From assembly GCA_964468205.1 (NCBI GenBank), contig CAYXVG010000080.1:1-23278 (forward strand): DNA of 23,278 nucleotides. The letters are read 5' to 3'. Shown in pieces: positions 6,141 through 16,568 of the stretch. The notes under the pieces were generated by a model. That model was not told where the DNA came from. It was given only the letters and a program-made list of their open reading frames with translations, and searched no databases. The stretch's first letter is position 1. The number at the start of each line of letters is the position of its first letter. The translations under genes and the position numbers were made by a program. The DNA comes from CAWELS01 sp964468205. Lineage in GTDB: Bacteria; Acidobacteriota; Terriglobia; Bryobacterales; Bryobacteraceae.

Positions 6141-7229
6141 TTAGTCGGCGAGGAATTCGTCGAGGGCGGAGCGTTTGACGCGCCAGCTTGCGCCGATCTT
6201 CTTGGCTTTGAGATCGCCTGATTCGAGGATGACCATGACGTCGGTTTCCGAGACGCCGAGGGTTTGGGCGACCTGCTCGGGGGTGAGCAGTTCGGGGAGT
6301 CCGGCGGGGGGCTGGGAGGCGAGGGCGTTGGTTTTGGGGCCGGGGACGGTGGGCTGGATGCCGCCGGGGCTGAGCATGCCGCCCTGCTGCTGCATCATTT
6401 GCTGGGCGATGGCGAGGCCGACGGCCATTTCGGTGGCCATTCCGCCGGCGCCGCCGCCTTCTCCCCTGGCCATGCCTTGGGCCATCTGGTATTTGACGAA
6501 GTCATTGAGGTTGCCGACGGCGGCCATGCTGGAGCGCTTGTCGATTGCCTCCTCGACCTCCTTCGGCACGGAGACGTTCTCGACGATGAAGCTGTCGATT
6601 TCGAGGCCGTACTTGGCGGTGACGACGGGGTTGATGAGCGGCAGCAGCGCCGCGCCGAGCTCGCTGTAGCGGGTGGCGACGTCGAGCACGGGGACATTCG
6701 ATTCGGCGAGGGCCTCGCTAAAGACGCTGACGATGCGGGAGCGCATGGTGTCGTCGAACTCGTTGAGGCGGAAGGTGTGGTCCGAGCCGGCTACTTCCTT
6801 GAGAAAGAGGCGCGGGTTCACGATGTGGAAGTCATAGGTGCCGAAAGCGCGGGCGCGGACGATGCCGAAGTCGTCGTCGCGCATCATGATGGGGTTGGAG
6901 GTGCCCCACTTGTTGCCGGTGAAGAGGCGGGTGTTGAGGTAGTAGACGTCGGCCTTGAACGGTGATTCGAGGCCGTACTTCCAGGATTTGAGCCGGGTGA
7001 GGATGGGGATGTTATCGGTGGTGAGCGAGTGCTTGCCGGGGCCGAAGGTGTCGCCGAATTCGCCGAGGTAGAGGAACTGCACGGTTTGGGATTCGCGGAC
7101 GATTAGCTGCGCGCCGTTTTTGATGGCCTTGTCTTCATCGGGGAACCGCCAGGACAGTATGTCGCGGGAGTCGTCGGTCCACTCGATGATTTCGATGAGT
7201 TCGCCTTTGAGGAAGTCGAGTATGCCCAT
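6141..7229 (-). CDS. SPFH/band-7 protein (YdjI-like) fused to an excisionase-type helix-turn-helix
   Basis: The gene encodes 362 residues. Residues ~1-250 are an SPFH domain of the YdjI/'virion core protein' group: MGILDFLKGELIEIIEW, the NIPILTRLKSWKYG segment, and the FIVENVSVPKEVEEAIDKR helix. SPFH proteins scaffold membrane microdomains. Residues ~255-310 are a Gly/Met/Gln/Pro-rich linker. Relatives often end in a zinc ribbon, but residues 311-362 here are a MerR/excisionase-type helix-turn-helix (LLTPEQVAQTLGVSETDV, then KKIGASWRVKRSALDEFL). A DNA-binding fold on a membrane scaffold is unusual; it could also bind protein. It is the first gene of a pair with the zinc-ribbon protein 19 bases downstream. 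The start ATG at 7229 has no good ribosome binding site; TAAAAT (7242-7247, minus strand) could be a -10 box just upstream, giving a very short leader. Confidence 0.82.
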   Translation of the reverse strand: MGILDFLKGELIEIIEWTDDSRDILSWRFPDEDKAIKNGAQLIVRESQTVQFLYLGEFGDTFGPGKHSLTTDNIPILTRLKSWKYGLESPFKADVYYLNTRLFTGNKWGTSNPIMMRDDDFGIVRARAFGTYDFHIVNPRLFLKEVAGSDHTFRLNEFDDTMRSRIVSVFSEALAESNVPVLDVATRYSELGAALLPLINPVVTAKYGLEIDSFIVENVSVPKEVEEAIDKRSSMAAVGNLNDFVKYQMAQGMARGEGGGAGGMATEMAVGLAIAQQMMQQQGGMLSPGGIQPTVPGPKTNALASQPPAGLPELLTPEQVAQTLGVSETDVMVILESGDLKAKKIGASWRVKRSALDEFLAD

Positions 7230-7237
7230 TGGTGTTT

Positions 7238-7250
7238 CGCTATTTTAGCG
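7238..7250. promoter_or_regulatory. Small palindrome over a possible -10 box of the SPFH operon
   Basis: CGCTA (7238-7242) and TAGCG (7246-7250) form a perfect 5-bp inverted repeat around TTT. On the minus strand it contains TAAAAT, a good match to a -10 hexamer, 13 bases before the SPFH ATG. No convincing -35 is seen at the usual spacing. Confidence 0.3.
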
Positions 7251-7361
7251 CAGGGGATGGCGACTCAGTGGTTTTTTTAGGCGAGTGAGGGGACAGAGGG
7301 GCAGAGGGGGTAAGGGGTTTGCCCGAGGGTAATCGAGGGTGGATGGCCGTAGGATGCGGGT

Positions 7362-8609
7362 ATGGGAATACTGACGGCACTGGTGTCGGTGGCGCTGGCG
7401 ACGCACGTGGTGAGCGTGGAGAGCCTGCCGCTGCGGGAGGGATGCGACGCGGGGGAACCGGTGGTGGCGACGCTGCAGAAGGGCGACCCGGTGGAGATTC
7501 GCTTCCGGCTGGCCGGGGGGGAGGGGGCATGCCTGAAGGTGAGCGCCGAGTCGGGCGGGAAGACGCTGCAGGGCTACGTTTCGGGGAACGGGATCACGGG
7601 CATGGAGGAGTTTGACCGTGGCCTGCAGGCGGCTCCGGCAGCGGAGATTCCAGCGACGATCCGGGCGGACGCGGCGGCCATCGAGAAGGCGGCGGTCACG
7701 CGGGGAGCCTCCGATCCGGGCTCGCGGGCGGCGCAACTGATCCAGGAGAACCGGCCACGGGAGGCGCTGCGAATTCTGGAGCCGCTGGTGAAGGCGCACG
7801 GTCAGGATGCGGGTCTGCTGTCGCTGGCCGGGTACGCGGCATACCGGGCGGATGACATGAGGCTGGCGAAGGAGTACCTGGGGCGGTCGCTGGCGTTGCG
7901 GCCGAGCCCGCCGGTACAGCGCATCTACGAGATGGCGGAGCGGGAATCGCGGGAGGACCAGAGCGGGGAGCGGCTGCACGGGTCGCGGTTTTTGCTGCGC
8001 TACAACCGGGAGGAGATGAGTTCGCGGACGGCGAGGGAGATAGTGGGGGCGCTCGAGCAGGAGTGGTCGCGGATATCGCAGCAGCTTGGGTGCCGCGCGG
8101 ACGAGCGGATCGTGGCTATCGTGCAAACGCCGGAGGAATACCGCAAGACGACGGCGGCCGCCGATTGGAGCGCGGGTCAGTACAACGGGCGGATCCGGGT
8201 GGCGGCGGACGACCAGACACAGTTTGACGCGCGGACGCGACAGATTTTCGCGCACGAGTTGGTACACGCCTGCATGGCCGGGCTCGGAGACTATCCGGTG
8301 TGGCTGCACGAAGGGCTGGCGCAGAAGCTGTCGGGGGAGACGCTGTCGGCGGGGGACCGGGCGCTGGTGGAGAGGATGGCGCAATCCAAGCAATTGCCAC
8401 GGCTGGACAAGCTGAGCCAGACGTGGGCTCGGATGAGCACGGTACACGCGACGGCGGCGTACGCGACGGCGCTATACGCGATCGAGCTGTTCTACGAGTA
8501 TCACGGGGGCATCGGGCCGCGGAATCTGCTGCGGGACCCGAACATCCAGCGGCAGGTGGAGATCGACCTGGAGCGGCGGCTGGGGCGGCTGGAAGTGAGT
8601 CAGCGGTAG
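7362..8609 (+). CDS. Peptidase-MA-like zinc metalloprotease with SH3-like and TPR-like regions
   Basis: The gene encodes 415 residues; ATG 7362 has AGGA at 7351-7354. The zinc site is H298-E-L-V-H302 with the third ligand in W314-L-H-E317-G, the gluzincin arrangement of the peptidase MA family. Residues ~15-80 resemble a bacterial SH3-like segment (LREGCDAGEPVVATLQKGDPVEI...). Residues ~120-185 form two or three TPR-like helical hairpins (AAQLIQENRPREALRILEPL, LAGYAAYRADDMRLAKEYLGRSLAL). The N-terminal ~20 residues are hydrophobic but lack a basic n-region, so export is possible but not clear. It is divergent from the SPFH gene, and a 120-base gap separates it from the permeases. Substrate unknown; family members are mostly uncharacterised. 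Confidence 0.75.
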   Translation: MGILTALVSVALATHVVSVESLPLREGCDAGEPVVATLQKGDPVEIRFRLAGGEGACLKVSAESGGKTLQGYVSGNGITGMEEFDRGLQAAPAAEIPATIRADAAAIEKAAVTRGASDPGSRAAQLIQENRPREALRILEPLVKAHGQDAGLLSLAGYAAYRADDMRLAKEYLGRSLALRPSPPVQRIYEMAERESREDQSGERLHGSRFLLRYNREEMSSRTAREIVGALEQEWSRISQQLGCRADERIVAIVQTPEEYRKTTAAADWSAGQYNGRIRVAADDQTQFDARTRQIFAHELVHACMAGLGDYPVWLHEGLAQKLSGETLSAGDRALVERMAQSKQLPRLDKLSQTWARMSTVHATAAYATALYAIELFYEYHGGIGPRNLLRDPNIQRQVEIDLERRLGRLEVSQR

Positions 8610-8611
8610 AG

Positions 8612-8630
8612 GGCGCCGCCGGGCGGCGCC
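8612..8630 (+). terminator. GC-rich hairpin after the metalloprotease gene
   Basis: GGCGCCGCC (8612-8620) is followed after one base by its complement GGCGGCGCC (8622-8630), two bases beyond the stop codon. There is no T-tract, and further on a weaker AGAGA/TCTCT hairpin (8687-8702) runs into TTTT (8702-8705). Either could end the upstream transcript. Confidence 0.3.
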
Positions 8631-8729
8631 GGGGCCCGGCCGGGTGGCAAAGCGGCGGGATCAACCTGAGGGAACATGTTGTCTTGAGAGATCGTAGTCT
8701 CTTTTCAGGGAGACGTTTGACTCAGACAC

Positions 8730-10094
8730 ATGGCTGCCTTGCCCGAAATCGCACCGGAAGAAAGGACAGACGAGCAAACTGTAGTCGAAGTGCGTCTGGG
8801 TAGTGGAGGCGTGATTCGCCGGATGCACGCAGGGGAGCGCTTCCAGGATCTGCTCGGGCAAACGTTTGACAACATCCGCCGGAATAAGCTGCGGAGCTTC
8901 TTGACGCTGTTTGGAATCGCGTGGGGGATCGCATCGCTGGTGCTGCTTTCGACACTAGCTGAGGGATTCCGGCAGGGGCAGCGGAAGAACATGCAGCAGA
9001 TCGGGGACAACCTGGTGTTCGTGTTCGGCGGACGGACGGAGATGCAGGCGGGGGGCAAGCGGGCGGGCCGGCGGATTTTTCTCGAGGATAGCGACGTCGA
9101 GTTGATCCGGGATCAATGCCCGGCGGTGGAGGTGGCGGCGGGCGAGCAGAAGACGTGGAACGTGCCGGCGCGAAGCTCCCATAACTCGGGGCAGTTCCTG
9201 ACCGTGGGCGTGACGCCGGAGTACTTGAAGCTACGGAATCTGGGGGTGGAGGCGGGCCGGAATATCTCGGCGGAGGACGTGGCCGAGTCGCGGCGGGTAG
9301 CGGTGCTGGGGCATTCGGTGCGGGAGCAGCTATTCCCGAAGGACCCGACGGTGATCGGCGAGGAGGTGATGCTTCGCGGATACCCTTATACCGTGATCGG
9401 CTACATGGCGGACAAGAACCAGAACAGCAGTTATGACGGATGGGATAACGACAAGGTGATAGTGCCGGCGCCGGCGCTAACGCGTGATATGCCCGCGGAC
9501 CGGCATGTCTACGCCGAGGGGAGACTGAACGCCTTACTCTACCGTCCGGTGTCGCTGGAGGAGTGGGCCGAGGCGCAGGATCAAGTGAAGCGCGCGCTTG
9601 GCCGGGTACACGGGTTCGATCCGCGGGACGAGTCGGCGGTGCACATTTGGGACACGATCGAGAGCGCGGAGCTGTTTGACAGCGTGTTCGACTCGATGGA
9701 GATCTTTTTGGCGGTGATTGCGCTGGTGACGCTGAGCCTGGGCGGGGTGGGCGTGATGAACACGATGATGATGGCGGTATCGGAGAGGACGAACGAGATC
9801 GGACTAAAGATGGCGTTGGGGGCCACGCGGCGGCGCATTCTGCTTGATTTCTTTCTGGAAGGCGTGACGCTGGCGGTGCTGGCGGGAGCGGCGGGGATGA
9901 CCTTGGTTCTTCTGGTGGCGGCGGCGGTAAACGCGCTGCCGATGCCGCCGATGTTCGCGGGCCTGCCGATCCGGTGGTCCGCGCTGGCGATCGCCACGGC
10001 GGCGCTGGGGGGCGTGGCCGTGGCGGCGGCGCTGCCGCCGGCGAGCGAGGCGGCGCGGCTGACGCCGGTGGAAGCGTTACGGAACGAGAAATAG
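8730..10094 (+). CDS. MacB/FtsX-type ABC transporter permease
   Basis: The gene encodes 454 residues. It has a cytoplasmic N-terminus, a first membrane helix at ~51-72 (FLTLFGIAWGIASLVLLSTLA), a periplasmic MacB-type core at ~75-320, then three helices from ~325 (FLAVIALVTLSLGGVGVMN). The FtsX motif between helices 2 and 3 is ERTNEIGLKMALGATRRRIL, and the C-terminus is the classic E-A-A-R-L-T-P-V-E-A-L-R. Such permeases move peptides, lipoproteins or lipids by mechanotransmission. The start is uncertain: ATG 8730 has AGGGAGA 16 bases upstream, while GGAGG (8805-8809) could serve the ATG at 8823, removing 31 residues. It is followed after four bases by a second permease. No ATP-binding subunit is in the window, so the ATPase must come from elsewhere. 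Confidence 0.88.
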   Translation: MAALPEIAPEERTDEQTVVEVRLGSGGVIRRMHAGERFQDLLGQTFDNIRRNKLRSFLTLFGIAWGIASLVLLSTLAEGFRQGQRKNMQQIGDNLVFVFGGRTEMQAGGKRAGRRIFLEDSDVELIRDQCPAVEVAAGEQKTWNVPARSSHNSGQFLTVGVTPEYLKLRNLGVEAGRNISAEDVAESRRVAVLGHSVREQLFPKDPTVIGEEVMLRGYPYTVIGYMADKNQNSSYDGWDNDKVIVPAPALTRDMPADRHVYAEGRLNALLYRPVSLEEWAEAQDQVKRALGRVHGFDPRDESAVHIWDTIESAELFDSVFDSMEIFLAVIALVTLSLGGVGVMNTMMMAVSERTNEIGLKMALGATRRRILLDFFLEGVTLAVLAGAAGMTLVLLVAAAVNALPMPPMFAGLPIRWSALAIATAALGGVAVAAALPPASEAARLTPVEALRNEK

Positions 10095-10098
10095 GACG

Positions 10099-11358
10099 AT
10101 GAGCTGGAGCTATTTGATATCGGAGTCGCTGGCCGCGATGCGGCACTACCGGCGAAGGACCGTGGTGACGGTGATGAGCCTGGCGTGGGGGATTACCTGT
10201 TTTCTGATGCTGATCTCTTATGGCGACGGATTTCAGGTGACGTTGACCAAGGCGTTCACGGCGGTGGGGCAGGATCTGATCCTGACCATGTCCGGGCAGA
10301 CCAGCGAGCAGGCGGGGGGACTCAGGGCGGGCCGGCGCATCCGGTTGGACTATTCCGATGCGGCGGTGTTGAAGGAGTCGGTTTCCGAGATTGCCCATCT
10401 TTCTCCGGAGATGATGCTTTGGGACGTCCGGTTGGTGCGCGGGACGAGAGAAACCGAGGGGACGATTCGAGCGGTTTGGCCCGAGTACGGCGTTATCCGG
10501 AACCAGCGGGCGGAGACGGGCCGGTGGCTCACACCCGAGGACGAGCAGCAGCAGCGGAGAGTGGCCGTGCTGGGATCACAGGTAGCGCACGAGATGTTTC
10601 GGGGACTGCCCGCGGTGGGCGAGGAGATCCGCTTGAACGGGATCCGGTTCACGGTGGTGGGTGTGCTCGAGACCAAGCTGCAACTGGCGAACTACAACCG
10701 CCGCGACAACGAGTGCGTCTTCATTCCTTACAGTACGTTCGGGCTTTTCGGGGACCGGCGCCATCCGGCATTCCTGGTGTGGAAGGCATCCAGCCCGCAG
10801 GTGCAGGACAGAGCCATTCAGGCGGTGCGGGCAAAGCTGGCGGAGCTTCACCGCTTTTCGCCCACGGATGAGAAAGCGGTGGAGATTCTGGCGTTCAACC
10901 AGTTCATGCACATCATTGACGGCATGAACCTCGCGGTGCAGGCATTGTTGGGGTTTGTCGGGGCACTGACGCTGGGGATTGGAGGCGTGGGTCTGGCGAA
11001 TATTATGTTCACTTCGGTGATCGACCGCACGCGGGAGATCGGCGTAATGAAGGCGCTGGGAGCGTACCGGCGGGTGGTGCTGCGGCAGTTTCTGGTGGAG
11101 GCGGCGATGATTACGGGGGCCGGGGGGCTGCTGGGCATCGGTTTAGGGGCGCTGGCCATCGAGATCATCGGCACGATGCCTCTGCTGGGGCCGATTCAAG
11201 AGAATGTGGGCGGGAAAGGCGACATCCAGCTCGGCCTCTCCGCCTCGACGGTGTTGTTGGCGGCGGGTGTCCTCATGCTGGTGGGGTTGATCGCGGGGCT
11301 GGTACCGGCGGTCAAGGCCTCGCGGATGAACCCGATTGAAGCGCTTCGGCACGAGTAG
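10099..11358 (+). CDS. Second MacB/FtsX-type ABC transporter permease
   Basis: The gene encodes 419 residues, beginning four bases after the first permease. It has the same architecture: helix 1 at ~23-44 (VVTVMSLAWGITCFLMLISYG), a periplasmic core at ~45-275, then helices from ~280, the FtsX motif DRTREIGVMKALGAYRRVVL, and a C-terminal ASRMNPIEALRHE. Both proteins share an 'R-A-G-R-R-I' segment at the start of the core, so they are probably paralogues forming a heterodimer. The frames are intact. In Acidobacteriota such permeases are often present in many copies; the specific cargo cannot be told from sequence. Confidence 0.88.
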   Translation: MSWSYLISESLAAMRHYRRRTVVTVMSLAWGITCFLMLISYGDGFQVTLTKAFTAVGQDLILTMSGQTSEQAGGLRAGRRIRLDYSDAAVLKESVSEIAHLSPEMMLWDVRLVRGTRETEGTIRAVWPEYGVIRNQRAETGRWLTPEDEQQQRRVAVLGSQVAHEMFRGLPAVGEEIRLNGIRFTVVGVLETKLQLANYNRRDNECVFIPYSTFGLFGDRRHPAFLVWKASSPQVQDRAIQAVRAKLAELHRFSPTDEKAVEILAFNQFMHIIDGMNLAVQALLGFVGALTLGIGGVGLANIMFTSVIDRTREIGVMKALGAYRRVVLRQFLVEAAMITGAGGLLGIGLGALAIEIIGTMPLLGPIQENVGGKGDIQLGLSASTVLLAAGVLMLVGLIAGLVPAVKASRMNPIEALRHE

Positions 11359-11429
11359 GCGGGAGCCGCGAACCGTACTGTAACAATTTTCTCATTGCCG
11401 CCAGGGCCGGGTTGGCCTATCCTGCGCGT

Positions 11430-13484
<2,055 letters not shown>

Positions 13485-13504
13485 GGCCGGCGCGGATACC
13501 GGCC
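13485..13504. terminator. Hairpin between convergent glgX and NHL-repeat genes
   Basis: GGCCGG (13485-13490) and CCGGCC (13499-13504) pair around an eight-base loop immediately after the glgX stop. It lies in the 43-base gap between two convergent genes, where a two-way terminator is expected. There is no T-tract on either strand. Confidence 0.4.
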
Positions 13505-13527
13505 CCAACCGGAGGTTTCGAGCCGCG

Positions 13528-16290
13528 TTATTGAACGGTGATGGTGACGGCGTTCGAGGCTTGGCCGTCGGCGGTGACAACAATGGCGACTTCGCCCGCG
13601 CCGGCGAGGGAGCGGGGGATGGGTCCGGCGTTGACCTGGTCGAGGCCCACGAACTCTCCCTGCTCACCGGCGTAGGAGACGGGAACTTCGACCCCGTTCA
13701 TGGTGACCTTGACGGCGGCGAGGCTGGAGCGCCCGCGGATACCAGTGCCGAAAAGGGTGAGGTAGATTTCGTCGCCCTCGGGGCCGAGGTTGACCGGCAC
13801 AGGGTCAAAGCGGAATTCGGCGGCGTTGTATTCGAATAGAGCGACCTCGGAGCGCACGCCGCCGGGAGAGACACGCAGGGCGCCGGCAGCGGCAACTCCG
13901 GCGCCGGAGGCGGACATCGAAAACAGACCGGGAGCAATGACGCCGATTTCGACAGGAGCGGAGCCCATGTAGCCGTAGTCGTTCCGCACTTCAATAGAAC
14001 CGGTTCCGGGGACGATGCCGTCAGCGAGATACAGGTTGAGTTGCCGCGGTGAAGCGAAGAACTCTCTGAGCGGGTGGCGGGTTCCGGCTGCGTCGACGAA
14101 GGTGGGGGTGGAACCGCCGGCGGAGGTAGGCAGCGGCGTTTGCGAGATGTATTGGACCCGGTTGGCGAGGTTCCAGCCGAACAGGGTGACGATCTGGCCG
14201 GGGGAGAAGGGGGCTTCCTCGAAGCTGGCGGCGTGCAACAGACCCTTCGATTCCACGACGGGAATCGGGGTGAGCACGCGGACGCGGTTGTTGAACTGGT
14301 CGCAAACGAAGATGCGACCGTCGGGCAGGGCGGTGACGGCGACGGGGAAGCGGAAGGCGGCGTTGCCGGCGGTCTGGCCGTCGCCGGCGAAGTCGAAGTC
14401 CTTGGAAACGAATGTTGAGCGCGTGCCATCCGGAGTGGCGATTTGGAGCATGGAGTTGTTGCTGTTGGCGATGAGGTAGTTACCGTTCAGTTCGATAGCG
14501 GCGCCGGAGAGAGTGCCGATGACTTCAGCAACGGTGGAGATGGAGCCATCGGAGGCGACGCGCCGGATGCGGCTGTTGAAGGAGTCGGCGAAATGGAGGA
14601 TGCCGGCGGCGTCGAAGAAAGGCGATCGGGGGAGATTGAGCATGGCAGCAGTGGCCGGGCCGCCGTCACCGGAGAAGCCGCGCGCACCGTCGCCGGCGAC
14701 TGTGCTGATCATTCCGGCCGGGGTGACCCGGTAGACCTTGTGGCGGCCCGAGTCGGTGATGATCAGATCGCCGTTCTTGGCGATGGCGAGCCCGGCCGGG
14801 CGCGACAGGGAGTGCTCAGTGGCGATACCGTCCTCTTGCGAGCCGCCACCACCAGCGACGGTCTCGATGGTTCCCGCGGGCGTGACACGCCGGATCCGCG
14901 AGTTTCCGGTGTCGGCGATGTAGAGGTTGCCGGCGGGATCGATAGCGACGTCCTCCGGACTGGAAAGCCTGGATTCCGTGGCCGGGCCACCGTCTCCTCC
15001 GAACGACCGCGTGCCGATACCGGCGACGGTCGTGATGACACCTGCCGGCGACACGCGCCGGACGACGTGATTGTCTCTGTCCGCGATGTAGATGGAACCG
15101 TCGCCGGCCATGGCGGCGCCGGTGGGCCGGTTCAGTTGAGCCTGGTTGGCCGGGCCGCCGTCGCCCTGCCAGTGCGAGGCTCCGGCAACGGTTTCGATGA
15201 TGCCGTCCGGAGAGACGCGGCGGATGTTGTTGTTGCTGCTGTCACAAATTACGAGATTGCCTTGGGAGTCGAAAAGCAGGTCAGCGGGCCGGCTGATCAA
15301 GGCGTCGACGGCAGGTCCTCCGTCACCGCCGTAATCGCGTCTGGAAGAGCGGTTCACGAGGGTTTGGACCGTGCCATCGGCGGCAATCACGCGGACTGCA
15401 TTCCAGTCGCCGAAGACGAGATTGCCTTCGGCATCAAGGACGAGGCTGGTAGGGACATCAACGTTGGTTTCAAGGGCCGGGCTCCCGTCGCCTTGGAAAG
15501 CTCCGGAACCAACGCCGGCGATGGTGGTGATAACGCCTTCAGCGTTGATCATGCGGATCCGGTCGTTGTTCGTATCGGCGATGTAGATGGTTCCATCGGG
15601 GGCGACGAGCACGTCGTTCGGGAGGTCCAGAGTGGCCTCGGCGGCCGGGCCGCCGTCGCCGGCGAATCCGCGTTCCCCGTTCCCGGCCACGGTGGAAATC
15701 GTGCCGTCCAGTGCAATCTTGCGGACGCGGTGGTTGAAGGTGTCGGCGAAATAGAGGTCGCCGTTTGGCGCAAAGGAGAGGCCCTTTGGGGAGAACAGGT
15801 TCGCGCTGGAGGCCGGGCCGCCGTCGCCGCTGAAACCGGTTTGATAGCGCTGACCTGCAACTACTCGCAGTTGGCCTTGATTGTCGATGCGGAAAATCTG
15901 GTGCTGGGTAAGCGCCATGTAGAGGACGCCATCCGGCGAAAATGCCATGCCGGTCACAGCGAGCTCAGCCTCGTCCGCGGGCTGGTCTTCCTGGGCGCCA
16001 TTCCAGTCCCAGGTCCCTGCGTGGCGGGAGATAGAGCCATCGGTGGCGATCTTCCGGATCATACCGTGACCGGTGTCGGCAATGTAGATATTCCCTGCCG
16101 CGTCGATGGCGATGGAGAGCGGACCTTCGAACAGGGCTTCGGCGGCTGGTCCGCCGTCGCGGACGGGATCGGAGCCGGCAAGCGTGTCGATGATGAAGGC
16201 GGACGCCGGGGGTTGAGCGAGCGCGGGGATTGCGAGGGACACGCAAAGGACCAGGATTGTGGCCGCACGATTCTTGACTGTCATTGACAT
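13528..16290 (-). CDS. Secreted NHL-repeat protein with Solibacter-type C-terminal domain
   Basis: The gene encodes 920 residues from the ATG at 16290. The signal peptide has a basic start (MTVKNR), a hydrophobic stretch ATILVLCVSLAIPALA, and probable cleavage after ALA. About twelve NHL-type repeats of ~55 residues follow, each built on 'GDGGPA...P..(LAID)..GN(LY)IAD..N.RIRRV..DG.I.TVAG'; two near the C-terminal end are degenerate. Twelve units would suit two six-bladed propellers. The last ~220 residues (from KGLLHAASFEEAPFSPGQIVTLFG) match the domain I know as TIGR03437, found mostly in Solibacter relatives, with Ig-like strands and an 'LFGTGIRGR' motif. It is presumably exported; its ligand is unknown. 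An in-frame TTG at 16341 and ATG at 16284 are alternative starts. It is convergent with glgX. Confidence 0.85.
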   Translation of the reverse strand: MSMTVKNRAATILVLCVSLAIPALAQPPASAFIIDTLAGSDPVRDGGPAAEALFEGPLSIAIDAAGNIYIADTGHGMIRKIATDGSISRHAGTWDWNGAQEDQPADEAELAVTGMAFSPDGVLYMALTQHQIFRIDNQGQLRVVAGQRYQTGFSGDGGPASSANLFSPKGLSFAPNGDLYFADTFNHRVRKIALDGTISTVAGNGERGFAGDGGPAAEATLDLPNDVLVAPDGTIYIADTNNDRIRMINAEGVITTIAGVGSGAFQGDGSPALETNVDVPTSLVLDAEGNLVFGDWNAVRVIAADGTVQTLVNRSSRRDYGGDGGPAVDALISRPADLLFDSQGNLVICDSSNNNIRRVSPDGIIETVAGASHWQGDGGPANQAQLNRPTGAAMAGDGSIYIADRDNHVVRRVSPAGVITTVAGIGTRSFGGDGGPATESRLSSPEDVAIDPAGNLYIADTGNSRIRRVTPAGTIETVAGGGGSQEDGIATEHSLSRPAGLAIAKNGDLIITDSGRHKVYRVTPAGMISTVAGDGARGFSGDGGPATAAMLNLPRSPFFDAAGILHFADSFNSRIRRVASDGSISTVAEVIGTLSGAAIELNGNYLIANSNNSMLQIATPDGTRSTFVSKDFDFAGDGQTAGNAAFRFPVAVTALPDGRIFVCDQFNNRVRVLTPIPVVESKGLLHAASFEEAPFSPGQIVTLFGWNLANRVQYISQTPLPTSAGGSTPTFVDAAGTRHPLREFFASPRQLNLYLADGIVPGTGSIEVRNDYGYMGSAPVEIGVIAPGLFSMSASGAGVAAAGALRVSPGGVRSEVALFEYNAAEFRFDPVPVNLGPEGDEIYLTLFGTGIRGRSSLAAVKVTMNGVEVPVSYAGEQGEFVGLDQVNAGPIPRSLAGAGEVAIVVTADGQASNAVTITVQ

Positions 16291-16386
16291 ATTATGGCAC
16301 GGCGGGGCTGGGCCACGGAGGCGAAGTACCAATAGAATCAATAAGATAAGAAGGCCTTATGCTCGTTCCTGAATGCGGCCGGAGAG

Positions 16387-16480
16387 GGCCTGCTTGGTGG
16401 AGTTCGGAGCCGCGATCCATACATCTATTACCGATGTGCCGGACCGTACACAGACGCCAAGACTGGCGTCAAAGCAGGCC
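16387..16480. repeat. Fold-back element with closing stem and two inner hairpins
   Basis: GGCCTGCTT (16387-16395) pairs perfectly with AAGCAGGCC (16472-16480). Inside are ACATC/GATGT (16421-16425/16433-16437) and GACGCCA/TGGCGTC (16453-16459/16464-16470, loop AGAC). Together these give a three-way-junction-like fold of 94 bases. It may be a MITE/REP-type intergenic repeat or a structured RNA. No protein reading is convincing on either strand. Confidence 0.55.
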
Positions 16481-16568
16481 TGGCGGCCCACTCTACAGGA
16501 TGTCGCGGGGCCGGGGTGCTGACCACCGCTTCCGGTATCTGGTGCAGAGAAGTGGATACCTCATGGGG

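Noticed and set aside
4958..6178. A 406-codon + frame opposite the zinc-ribbon gene
   Set aside because: It mirrors the zinc-ribbon protein, which has cysteine pairs, a good ribosome binding site and a membrane helix.
8722..10398. A 558-codon minus-strand frame opposite the first permease
   Set aside because: Pro/Arg/Ser-rich antisense of an obvious MacB-type gene; GC-rich DNA leaves such frames open.
14443..16287. A 614-codon open frame on the + strand opposite the NHL-repeat gene
   Set aside because: It is the antisense of a clear secreted repeat protein; its Asp/Gly/Val-rich composition arises from the repeats read backwards, and it has no domain.
13528..16290. Regularly spaced DNA repeats resembling a CRISPR array
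   Set aside because: The ~165-base periodicity encodes NHL repeats in frame; units vary and there are no short identical repeats with unique spacers.
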